From assembly GCA_964496705.1 (NCBI GenBank), contig CAZCBJ010000041.1, positions 1 to 23,565 on the forward strand: a stretch of DNA of 23,565 nucleotides, written 5' to 3'. Positions 1 to 6,978 of this stretch are shown piece after piece. Origin of the DNA: CAZCBJ01 sp964496705. GTDB taxonomy: Bacteria; Chloroflexota; Anaerolineae; Anaerolineales; Anaerolineaceae. The position numbers and the translations under genes were made by a program. Numbering within the stretch: the first letter of the stretch is position 1; the number at the start of each line of letters is the position of its first letter. Under the pieces are notes generated by a model that ran no database searches, was not told the DNA's origin, and was given only the letters and a program-made list of their open reading frames with translations.

Positions 1-26
1 GTCAAATTTCCCAGTTTAAATTCCAT
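1..26 (-). CDS. 5' end of an unidentified gene running out of the window
   Basis: Reading the minus strand, an ATG at 26-24 is preceded by a strong Shine-Dalgarno stretch (GAGGAG, within 27-40, about seven bases from the ATG). It opens a frame that reads M-E-F-K-L-G-N-L before the window ends. It lies 64 bp downstream of the aminotransferase gene on the same strand, with no clear terminator between, so the two may be co-transcribed. Only eight residues are visible and no function can be assigned. The call rests on the ribosome binding site and the operon-like position. Confidence 0.5.
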
Positions 27-90
27 AAGATTTCTCCTCGTATTGATTCACAATCTTTTGATGCATGCAGGCGTGAATGGTGACAACCGC

Positions 91-1437
91 CTAGCTTGCG
101 GAACGATCGGTGATTTCCAATGCCTGATCGATCAGCGCAAAACCGTCGGCAAGCTGCTCCGGTGTGATGATCAAGGGCGGGATGATCAATACCGTGTGCC
201 AGTGTGTGTATAAAAATAAGCCGCGCTCCAACAAATATTTACGAAATGCGATCATTTCGGGGCTGGTGTGATTGTAGGCTGCCATGGGTTCACGGGTCGC
301 CCGGTCGCGCACCAACTCGATAACACCAAACAGCCCGATCGAGCGTACTTCTCCCACCGAGGGATGACGGTCCTGAAGTTCGGCCAGCATATCAGCCATG
401 ACCGCACCCGTCTCAGCAGCCCGCTCCACCAGGCGGTCCTCGCGCATTGCTTCAATCACCGCGATTGCCGCCGCCAAAGAGACAGGATGACCGTTATAGG
501 TCAATCCAGACTCGTAAGGACGCTCATCAAACGCGGCTGCAACCTCAGGCTTCATCGCCACACAGCCCAACGGTGCATAACCGGAAGTCAGACCCTTGGC
601 CATGGTGATCATATCAGGCACGACGCCCCAATGCTCCACCGCGAACCATTTTCCTGTTCGCCCAAAACCACTCATCACCTCATCCAGTATCATCAGAATA
701 CCGTGCCGATCACAGATTTCGCGCACCCCCTGTAAATAACCTTGAGGTGGGATGATTACGCCGTTGGTGCCGGTGACGGTCTCAAGCAGAACCGCAGCGA
801 TCGTTCGCGGTCCCTCGTACTGAATGATTTCCTCAAGGTGGTTGAGATAATCCAGGCAAAAATCCTCCTCGGATATGTCCGGCTGGTTGCGGTGGAAGGC
901 GGATCGATAGCGATAAGGGTCTAGGAAATGAACCACTCCCGGCATGACCGCCGGCTCCCAAGCCGTGCGCCGCGGATCGCCGGTGAGCGCCATCGCCCCC
1001 ATGGTCGCGCCGTGATAGGAGCGGTATCTGCTGAGTATTTTGGTCCGCCCGGTGCGACCGCGCGCCAGCTTGATCGCATTCTCGTTGGCGTCCGCTCCGC
1101 CCAGGGTGAAGAGGAATTTAGTCAATCCCGGCGGTGTGATCTCTGCCAGCAGTCTGCCCAGTTGGGCGCGCGGACGGGTAGCCATCTGGGGACCCGCAAA
1201 TGGCAGCTCGCGCACCTGACGCACCATGGCTTCGATGACCCGCTCGTCGCCATGTCCAAGATTGACACACATCACCATCGAATTAAAATCTAGATAACGC
1301 TTCCCGGCTGTGTCCCAAAAATAAACACCTTTTGCCGTCTGAACAGGGATGGGCGAAACGTGCGCCTGGGCTGACCAGGTCCAGAAATTGTGCTCCAGAC
1401 ACAATGGCAGAATTTGCTCTTGAGGCAGTTCCTTCAT
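91..1437 (-). CDS. Class III PLP-dependent aminotransferase
   Basis: This is a 448-residue fold-type I, class III (omega) aminotransferase, which moves an amino group between an amine or omega-amino acid and a keto acid in the cytosol. Visible hallmarks are the cofactor-phosphate segment GGADANENAIKLAR near residue 113, the Asp of LDEVMSGFGRTG (D252) that pairs with the pyridine nitrogen, and the Schiff-base lysine in MAKGLTSGYAPLG (K281). Length is normal for the family. The GGADANENA form (rather than SGTEA) recalls taurine:pyruvate and beta-alanine:pyruvate enzymes, but the substrate cannot be fixed from sequence. The ATG at 1437 has GAGGA about six bases upstream. It is divergent from the FabL-like gene. 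It could also act on GABA, putrescine or another diamine. Confidence 0.93.
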   Translation of the reverse strand: MKELPQEQILPLCLEHNFWTWSAQAHVSPIPVQTAKGVYFWDTAGKRYLDFNSMVMCVNLGHGDERVIEAMVRQVRELPFAGPQMATRPRAQLGRLLAEITPPGLTKFLFTLGGADANENAIKLARGRTGRTKILSRYRSYHGATMGAMALTGDPRRTAWEPAVMPGVVHFLDPYRYRSAFHRNQPDISEEDFCLDYLNHLEEIIQYEGPRTIAAVLLETVTGTNGVIIPPQGYLQGVREICDRHGILMILDEVMSGFGRTGKWFAVEHWGVVPDMITMAKGLTSGYAPLGCVAMKPEVAAAFDERPYESGLTYNGHPVSLAAAIAVIEAMREDRLVERAAETGAVMADMLAELQDRHPSVGEVRSIGLFGVIELVRDRATREPMAAYNHTSPEMIAFRKYLLERGLFLYTHWHTVLIIPPLIITPEQLADGFALIDQALEITDRSAS

Positions 1438-1475
1438 CGATTCCTCGGGGTTTTAATCTAATGGATACATGCGGT

Positions 1476-1481
1476 ATTATA
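1476..1481 (-). promoter_or_regulatory. Putative -10 box of the aminotransferase gene
   Basis: On the minus strand this hexamer is a perfect TATAAT, 38 bp before the ATG at 1437. This would give a leader of about 30 nt that includes the GAGGA ribosome binding site. I see no good -35 hexamer at 16-18 bp. It is the only consensus -10 in the 96-bp divergent spacer. Confidence 0.45.
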
Positions 1482-1533
1482 CCTGTACAATAAAATCAAA
1501 ACGACGACCGATGGAATAGGATGGATACACCTA

Positions 1534-2316
1534 ATGGACAACCAACCACGACCATTCATTAACAAAATTGCCCTGGTGACCGGATCCGGGCGCGGGATCG
1601 GGCGCGCGATCGCGCTAAAATTAGCCGAGCGCGGCGCGGACGTGGTGATCAACTACGTCCGCAATCATGAGCCGGCCGAGGAAACCGGCGCGCTAATCCG
1701 CGGAATGGGTCGGCGGGCGCTGGTTTGCAAGGCCAACCTTTCGCGCCCGGAAGACATCGAGCAGTTATTCTTGCGCATCCGTGAAGAATGGGGTGGGCTG
1801 GATATATTCATCAGCAATGCCGCTTCAGGTTTCAACCGCCCTGGCATGCAACAGAAGGTGAATGGTTGGGATTGGACCATGAACGTCAACGCGCGCGCTT
1901 TTCTGCTCGCCGCCCAGTTGGCTGTTCCGCTGATGGAACCGCGTGGCGGAGGCGTGATGGTTACCATCACCAGCCCGGGTGCCACGCGCGTGCTGCCCGA
2001 TTATATCGCGGTGGGAGCCAGCAAAGCTGCGCTGGATGCGCTCATGCGTTATCTGGCAGTGGAGCTGGCCCCAAAAAATATCGTGGTCAATGCGGTCTCC
2101 CCGGGCATGGTGCTGACTGATGCCCTGCAGCATTTTTCGTTTATGAGCGATTCCAGTGTGATTGAGCGCACGGTCGCCAACACGCCTGCCGGGCGCTTGG
2201 TGGAACCCGAGGATGTCGCCGAACTGGTCGCTTTTCTGTGCACGCCCGCAGCCGCCAAGATCTGCGGTCAGGTGATTGTCATTGACGGCGGTTTCACCCT
2301 GGGTGTGCCAAAGTAA
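1534..2316 (+). CDS. fabL: Enoyl-ACP reductase III-like SDR (FabL type)
   Basis: This 260-residue short-chain dehydrogenase has the N-terminal cofactor motif GSGRGIGRA (from about residue 17), NAA near residue 97 and a C-terminal VIDGG. The catalytic pair is Y157 and K164, in YIAVGASK. This is the Y-x6-K spacing of enoyl-ACP reductases, not the Y-x3-K of ordinary ketoacyl reductases. Segments such as WDWTMN, SKAALDALMRYLAVEL, IVVNAVS, TDALQHF and NTPAGR follow Bacillus subtilis FabL closely, as I remember it. The expected role is NADPH-dependent reduction of trans-2-enoyl-ACP, the last step of the fatty-acid elongation cycle. It is not in a fab cluster here. Its stop lies one base from the stop of the converging cyclase gene. 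A general SDR role remains possible. Confidence 0.82.
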   Translation: MDNQPRPFINKIALVTGSGRGIGRAIALKLAERGADVVINYVRNHEPAEETGALIRGMGRRALVCKANLSRPEDIEQLFLRIREEWGGLDIFISNAASGFNRPGMQQKVNGWDWTMNVNARAFLLAAQLAVPLMEPRGGGVMVTITSPGATRVLPDYIAVGASKAALDALMRYLAVELAPKNIVVNAVSPGMVLTDALQHFSFMSDSSVIERTVANTPAGRLVEPEDVAELVAFLCTPAAAKICGQVIVIDGGFTLGVPK

Positions 2317-2317
2317 C

Positions 2318-2961
2318 TCAATCCTCCACCAGCAACGCCCGGGCCGGTGAGCCGTCGCAACCGGCCAGCTTCAAGGGTAATGCAAGGAGCTGATAGGTTC
2401 CTGCCGGAATGGCATGCAGATCCAGGCCTTCGAGGATCACCATCCCGGCTTTGAGCAATGCCTCATGCGTCGGGCGGCTCTTCTTNNNNNNNNNNAGGGC
2501 GACACCGACAGGTAATCCACACCCACCAGGCGAACCTGGAGGTCAGCCAGGTACTGCGCGCCGGACAGCGGGATAGCCACAAAATCTTTTTGAAAATCCA
2601 TCTCCCCCCGTTCCCAAATCTGAGAATTGCGGGTGCGGAATAACACGCGCTTATGTCCTTTCTTCACCCCCGCCTGCGCCATTACTTCGGCGTTGATCTC
2701 AGAGACCTCGTCCGATAGATGAAAAACCTGAGCGACTCCCACCAGAATCTCCAACGGCAGCGTATCCACCCCGCTCGTGCCGGGAAGGAAGTGCACCGGA
2801 GCATCCAGATGTGTGCCGGTATGCACACTTAAGCTCATGCGCGAAACGTTAGCATTCGCGCCTTCCTCAATTTTGCTGACCCGTTCCAATACGACGCTCG
2901 GATCGCCCGGCCAGACGGGCATAGCGGGGTGAATTGCCAGGGTGATGTCATGAATAATCAT
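2318..2961 (-). CDS. Cyclase family protein (kynurenine formamidase-like), interrupted by an assembly gap
   Basis: This is a metal-dependent hydrolase of the cyclase/KynB superfamily. The start MIIHDITLAIHPAMPVWPGD and the metal-binding HTGTHLDAPVHF (about residues 47-58) are typical, followed by the GVDYLSVSP strand and, past the gap, PTHEALLKAGMVILEGLDL and LPLKLAGCDGSPARALLVED. These enzymes hydrolyse amides such as N-formylkynurenine, or lactams and carbamates; the substrate here is unknown. The ATG at 2961 has GGAGGAAAG directly upstream and avoids overlap with the preceding CapA gene, so it is preferred to an ATG at 3006. Ten N at 2486-2495 break it. The frame changes across the Ns, which fits a gap of arbitrary written length rather than a real frameshift. 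It probably forms an operon with the CapA gene 25 bp upstream. Confidence 0.88.
2486..2495. other. Assembly gap (10 N)
   Basis: Ten undetermined bases lie inside the cyclase gene. The reading frames that match the family on the two sides differ, so the true missing length is not 10, or the edges contain errors. Confidence 0.97.
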
Positions 2962-2986
2962 CTTTCCTCCTAAAATAAATATTCTC

Positions 2987-4762
2987 CTACCAGGCGCATT
3001 GGTCAAACACCGCCTCTAAAAATATTCGTCTTTGGCTAACGCTCAGCGGGCGCAGTTGCGCATAATCCTCCAGGCGGGCTGTTAAAAGCTGGGTATTGAT
3101 ATGGCGTCCGTTGTAGAAAATATGCCGGTCAACAAAAACATTGCGACTAGGCTCTTCCATTTGATCGAAAAAAAGATTTCCCAGACCATAATGAACGAAC
3201 GCATCATCGATCAGCGTCATCGTTTGCGGATAGTGCGCCTGACTGCCGCTTACCACAGCCGCTCCTGCCCGTGCGATGCGTTGTAAATCCACCCGCTGTG
3301 CAGATTGGGGTTGGTAATTGAGGAATTGACCGAACTCGAAGTGTTGAAAGGTGACTACCGGTAGATAACCAGCCTGGCGATACATGATTATCCGTTTTTC
3401 CATTTCATCCAGGTCGCAAGGATTAGCGCCGGGCCGTTTTTTGTCAGCCAGCACGTCTGGCGGGCCGACCGAGTTGCAACCCATGAACACCAGGTGGTTG
3501 CTATTGTGGGTCACGAATAAATCCTCGCCTGCCTCAATCAAGTCCCTACCGCCGCCGTAATAAGGCATGCCGCGCTGCTGATATAGCTGCAGGGTGTAGG
3601 AGAAAGCCTCCACGCCGTAATCGGTGAGGTGGTTGCCGGTGAGCTCCACCACATCTACCCCGGCAAAGGGTAGCAAATCATAATAGGCCGGGCTGCTGCA
3701 AAAACGTAATTCTTTGCGCACCGGCACGGCGGATGGGCAGGCAGGTGTAAAGGCAACCTCGTTGCTGACATGCGTGATGTCTGATCCGGTCAACCAATCG
3801 CGGATTCTCTCTGCCGGATAGTTAATCCCCTTTTCTTCCATGCGAACCGCGGTCATGCGCACCAGCGCAGTGGTGCCGGTGAGAGTGAGCAAGGTGCGAA
3901 GCGACCGGTCATAATTTCTACAGGGCAAAGATGCTTTCAACTCACCCAATGCAGGCAATGCCCGGCTCTCGTCCACAGGCGTGAACTCAAATGCAAGCGT
4001 CAAAGGATATTGGTCGGGATCAAAATCAGGCTGCAAGGGTGATTGTTGCTCAACCTCCAGCACCTTCCAGCGCGGGGTCAATTCTTCAAAAGGGATGACG
4101 CCCCATGCAGGCATCGACTGCCACGCTTCATCCACCAACACATCTTGATCCGCCACCCGAACTTTACCCGCAGCGGGGGCTCCCAGCAACTCGATCATCG
4201 CCTGGCGAGTGCTCTCGGTCATGAAGATTGGGGAATCCCCAAAAAAGTAACTGGTTTCGCCTCGCCACACACTGCGCAATTCAGTCCACGAAATTCTGTC
4301 CAGAACCGTCGGAAAGGGTGCTACCAGAACATAGGTGTAGCGGATGGCATCTCCGCAGCTTTGATTTCGCCAGACAGATTGTCTGAGCTGGGCATCTGCA
4401 GCCGACGGCGCGCTGGACAGGCTTAATCCATTGATAAGGCCCAGTTCTTCTCTCAAGCTTGGAGGAACTGCTGGTGAGAGCCATAGCGTGAAATTAGCAG
4501 ATAAGGTCAGAGGCTCTTTTTTGTCTGTTGATGCGGATGAGACCGGTTTCCCTTTGCTGAACACGGCTGTTGCATCCACAACTGGCGTGGGTGTGACCGG
4601 CGGGATGGGTGTGGGCAATGAGGCAAATACTGTCTGTGTGGCAGTCTGCGCAGAAATCCACACCGGGAGAGGAGACCCCTCGCGAAAACCATAAGCTGCC
4701 AGATTGCTGGTGAACAACACCAGCAGGATGAATAAACCTGAACAGCGTTGAAAGGCGGACAT
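2987..4762 (-). CDS. Secreted SBP-like / CapA (PgsA-type metallophosphatase-fold) fusion protein
   Basis: The protein has 591 residues. Residues 1-23 form a signal peptide or anchor, and a Pro/Thr-rich linker spans about 49-64. Residues 86-262 resemble a phosphate-type solute-binding domain: TYVLVAPFPTVLDRISWTELRSVWRGE parallels the 'L..LR.IF.G.I' region of PstS-like proteins, and WGVIPFEELTPRWKVLEV parallels their late segment. Residues 292-535 are a CapA domain with NE (334-335), GNHLTDYG (N377 H378), QHFEFG (H474), SGSQAHYPQ (H510) and HYGLGNLFFDQ. CapA/PgsA proteins belong to poly-gamma-glutamate or surface-polymer systems and have a calcineurin-like fold. The usual early metal-binding Asp is not evident (VRMTAVRM). 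It is first in a pair with the cyclase gene. No Shine-Dalgarno is seen. Activity and substrate are unknown. Confidence 0.85.
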   Translation of the reverse strand: MSAFQRCSGLFILLVLFTSNLAAYGFREGSPLPVWISAQTATQTVFASLPTPIPPVTPTPVVDATAVFSKGKPVSSASTDKKEPLTLSANFTLWLSPAVPPSLREELGLINGLSLSSAPSAADAQLRQSVWRNQSCGDAIRYTYVLVAPFPTVLDRISWTELRSVWRGETSYFFGDSPIFMTESTRQAMIELLGAPAAGKVRVADQDVLVDEAWQSMPAWGVIPFEELTPRWKVLEVEQQSPLQPDFDPDQYPLTLAFEFTPVDESRALPALGELKASLPCRNYDRSLRTLLTLTGTTALVRMTAVRMEEKGINYPAERIRDWLTGSDITHVSNEVAFTPACPSAVPVRKELRFCSSPAYYDLLPFAGVDVVELTGNHLTDYGVEAFSYTLQLYQQRGMPYYGGGRDLIEAGEDLFVTHNSNHLVFMGCNSVGPPDVLADKKRPGANPCDLDEMEKRIIMYRQAGYLPVVTFQHFEFGQFLNYQPQSAQRVDLQRIARAGAAVVSGSQAHYPQTMTLIDDAFVHYGLGNLFFDQMEEPSRNVFVDRHIFYNGRHINTQLLTARLEDYAQLRPLSVSQRRIFLEAVFDQCAW

Positions 4763-4773
4763 AGTGGTGGCAT

Positions 4774-4779
4774 GATTAT
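4774..4779 (-). promoter_or_regulatory. Putative -10 box giving a near-leaderless capA-like mRNA
   Basis: Perfect TATAAT on the minus strand with only 11 bases between it and the ATG at 4762. Transcription would then start about four or five bases before the ATG, leaving no room for a Shine-Dalgarno; indeed CCACCACT precedes the ATG. No convincing -35 is seen. Confidence 0.45.
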
Positions 4780-4874
4780 ACCTTTATCCATTCTGCCCCG
4801 TGCTGCTGCATGACTCCAACAGAAGGCTGGCACCTTTTCCTCAAAGGTTGATAGCTCTTGATAGGCAGAGGTTT

Positions 4875-4880
4875 TATAAT
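4875..4880 (+). promoter_or_regulatory. Putative -10 box of the thiolase gene
   Basis: TATAAT lies 28 bp before the thiolase ATG at 4909. The resulting leader of about 21 nt would include the AAAGG ribosome binding site. TTGATA occurs upstream, but not at an ideal distance. Confidence 0.45.
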
Positions 4881-4908
4881 TAGCTCATCCAAATGAAAGG
4901 CGGTAAAT

Positions 4909-6066
4909 ATGCGCCAGGTAGCGGTCATCGGAATCGGACAGACAAAGATTGATGAACATTGGGATAAGGCGCTGCGCGTGCTGGCTGGTGAAGCCGCATT
5001 GGCTGCGCTCCAAGATGCCAGAATGCCCGCCGTCGAGGGTGTCTACGTCGGCAACATGATGTCGGGCGGCGCCAACCACCAGCAACATCTGGGCGCCTAC
5101 ATTGCAGATTGGATTGGGTTGCGCTACAGCGAGGCTTTTAAAATCGAATCCGCCTGCGGGTCTGGTTCTGCAGCCTTCCGCGCGGCGGTTATGGCCGTCG
5201 CTTCTGGTGATCTGGACAGCGCCATGGCGGTAGGCGTGGAAAAAATGACCGATTCACCCGGGAACGAAATCACTGCCGAGTTGGCCACCGCCGCCGATGC
5301 GGATTGGGAAGTGGATTATGGGCTGTCGTTTGTAGCCCTCAATGCGCTGGTGATGCGGCGGTATATGCACGAGTATCAATGGGAGAAAATCCACTTTGCC
5401 CCCTTCTCCATCAACGCGCACGCCAACGCGGTTCACAACCCGAACGCTCGCTTCCAGGATGCCATCAACGAAAACAGTTACCTGCGCGCGCCGATGATTG
5501 CTGATCCGATCAACTTGATGGACGCCTCGCCGATGGGCGACGGGGCAGCCGCTGCGGTGGTTGTTCCGCTTGACCGGCTGCACAAAGGCAGCGGTCGTCC
5601 GCTCGTCCGTGTGGCGGGATCAGCGTCGGCGACTGACACCATCGCTGTGCACGGGCGCAAGGAACCGCTTTGGCTTAATGCGGCGCACCTCTCTGCCAAA
5701 CAGGCGTATGCCCAGGCGGGCGTGGAACCCAATGACATCGATGTGTTTGAGTTGCATGACGCTTTTTCCATTATGGCCACCCTTAGCCTGGAAGCCGCCG
5801 GGTTTGCCGAACGAGGGCAGGCGCCCAGGCTGGCTATGGATGGCGAGATTCGCCCAACCGGGCGCATCCCCATTGCCACCCGCGGGGGCTTGAAAGCGCG
5901 CGGGCATCCGGTGGGTGCCACTGGTATGTACCAGATCATCGAAGTCGTCCAGCAGTTGTGGGGTGAAGCTGGCGGCAACCAGGTGGATGGCGCTCGTATC
6001 GGCATGGCGCAAAACATTGGCGGAAGCGGCTCCAATATCACCGCCCACATTTTCATTGCTGATTAG
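4909..6066 (+). CDS. Thiolase family protein (SCP2/archaeal acetyl-CoA acetyltransferase type)
   Basis: This 385-residue thiolase-fold enzyme would catalyse Claisen condensation or thiolytic cleavage of acyl-CoAs. The nucleophilic Cys is C83 in ESACGSGSAAF, H283 lies in ELHDAFS, and H333 lies in GHPVGATG. The C-terminal AQNIGGSGSNITAHIF lacks the second Cys of classical FadA/AtoB enzymes, as in SCP2-like and archaeal thiolases. The family members I know often sit beside a DUF35/OB-fold partner, but here no such partner is adjacent. AAAGG ends about nine bases before the ATG. An AlkZ-related gene follows after 7 bp. The physiological substrate (acetoacetyl-CoA or longer chains) cannot be told. 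Confidence 0.9.
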   Translation: MRQVAVIGIGQTKIDEHWDKALRVLAGEAALAALQDARMPAVEGVYVGNMMSGGANHQQHLGAYIADWIGLRYSEAFKIESACGSGSAAFRAAVMAVASGDLDSAMAVGVEKMTDSPGNEITAELATAADADWEVDYGLSFVALNALVMRRYMHEYQWEKIHFAPFSINAHANAVHNPNARFQDAINENSYLRAPMIADPINLMDASPMGDGAAAAVVVPLDRLHKGSGRPLVRVAGSASATDTIAVHGRKEPLWLNAAHLSAKQAYAQAGVEPNDIDVFELHDAFSIMATLSLEAAGFAERGQAPRLAMDGEIRPTGRIPIATRGGLKARGHPVGATGMYQIIEVVQQLWGEAGGNQVDGARIGMAQNIGGSGSNITAHIFIAD

Positions 6067-6073
6067 CCCGGTC

Positions 6074-6931
6074 ATGGCGGAAATCTCTGAAGAAGAGCTC
6101 AAAACTTACCGCGAAAAAACCTTCCGCTTCGCCGCGGGCACGCAACTGCGCACCATCGATGAAGCCGTGGATTATATCGACGAACGCGGTTTTGTCTTCT
6201 TCTGGCCGATTAAGAACACCGAATACCCCAGCCTCTGGAATGCGGTCGCCGGAAATCGCCCAGTTCCGGATGAACATGACGACCCGGGGCATGCCACCTG
6301 GGATTGGAAGGATAAACTCCTCGGGCAACGGCGGGTCTACTACGGAAGGGTGTTGAAAGGCCGTAATGCCTTCATTTCCCTTGCGGTCTTGCCCTGTTTC
6401 TATGCTTTATCGCCGAACTATGGCGAACCGGAAATGGATTATCTCGAAGAATACGAACAGGGATTGATGGCCGCCGAGACAAAGGCTGTTTTTGAAGCCC
6501 TGATCAAAGAGGGCGCAATGGATACCATCTCGTTACGAAAAATCTCGCGGATGACCGGCCCCGGCAGCGATTCGCGCTTCAATCGCGCATTAAATAAATT
6601 GCAGGAAGATTTCAGGATTCTACCGGTAGGCATCAGCCCTGCAGGCGCCTGGAAATATGCGTTCATCTACGATCTAACCCACCGTCATTTTCCTGACCTG
6701 ATCGAAGATGCGCGAAGTGTGAGCGAATATCAGGCGCGTGAGCGATTATTGCTTCACTATTTTCAATCGGTGGGAGCTGCCAAAAAAGAATCTGCCAGGC
6801 GTTTGCTCAACTGGCAGACCCGGGATAACGATCACACCCTGCAAAAACTGGTTAATTCAGGCGAATTGGTTGACAATGTGACCCGCAAGAATCAGGGGGA
6901 TGGCTGGATTAGTCTTCCCGAGCTTGTGTAA
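6074..6931 (+). CDS. AlkZ/YcaQ-related winged-helix protein
   Basis: This predicted cytosolic protein of 285 residues resembles the AlkZ-related (HTH_42-type winged helix) proteins. The N-terminal part has RTIDEAVDYIDERGFVFFWP and DPGHATWDWKDKLLGQRRVYYGR. The centre has a helix-turn-helix-like segment (about 150-180). The C-terminal part has ARERLLLHYFQSVGAAKK followed by an ALEELV-like wing (LQKLVNSGELVDN). AlkZ/YcaQ are DNA glycosylases that unhook interstrand crosslinks, but the catalytic QxQ/QxD motif of that family is not obvious here, so glycosylase activity is unproven. The ATG at 6074 is chosen because longer versions overlap the thiolase. There is no good ribosome binding site, which suggests translational coupling to the thiolase stop 7 bp upstream. 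Confidence 0.72.
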   Translation: MAEISEEELKTYREKTFRFAAGTQLRTIDEAVDYIDERGFVFFWPIKNTEYPSLWNAVAGNRPVPDEHDDPGHATWDWKDKLLGQRRVYYGRVLKGRNAFISLAVLPCFYALSPNYGEPEMDYLEEYEQGLMAAETKAVFEALIKEGAMDTISLRKISRMTGPGSDSRFNRALNKLQEDFRILPVGISPAGAWKYAFIYDLTHRHFPDLIEDARSVSEYQARERLLLHYFQSVGAAKKESARRLLNWQTRDNDHTLQKLVNSGELVDNVTRKNQGDGWISLPELV

Positions 6932-6932
6932 G

Positions 6933-6957
6933 GTTATAATAAACCAGGTTATAAAAT
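6933..6957 (+). promoter_or_regulatory. Putative promoter region of the GH13 gene with a direct repeat
   Basis: TATAAT lies at 6935-6940, 38 bp before the GH13 ATG. The sequence AGGTTATAA occurs twice here, at 6931-6939 and again starting at 6947, so either copy could place a -10 element. The leader includes AAGGAG at about 6966-6971, eight bases from the ATG. Confidence 0.4.
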
Positions 6958-6978
6958 CTGCCCCCAAAGGAGCCGCCG

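Noticed and set aside
268..1293. Several plus-strand open frames opposite the aminotransferase
   Set aside because: They are antisense shadows of a clearly conserved gene, with no ribosome binding site or recognisable protein.
2437..3006. Cyclase gene as a pseudogene with a real frameshift
   Set aside because: The frame break coincides with the N gap, and the family-like C-terminus is intact on the far side.
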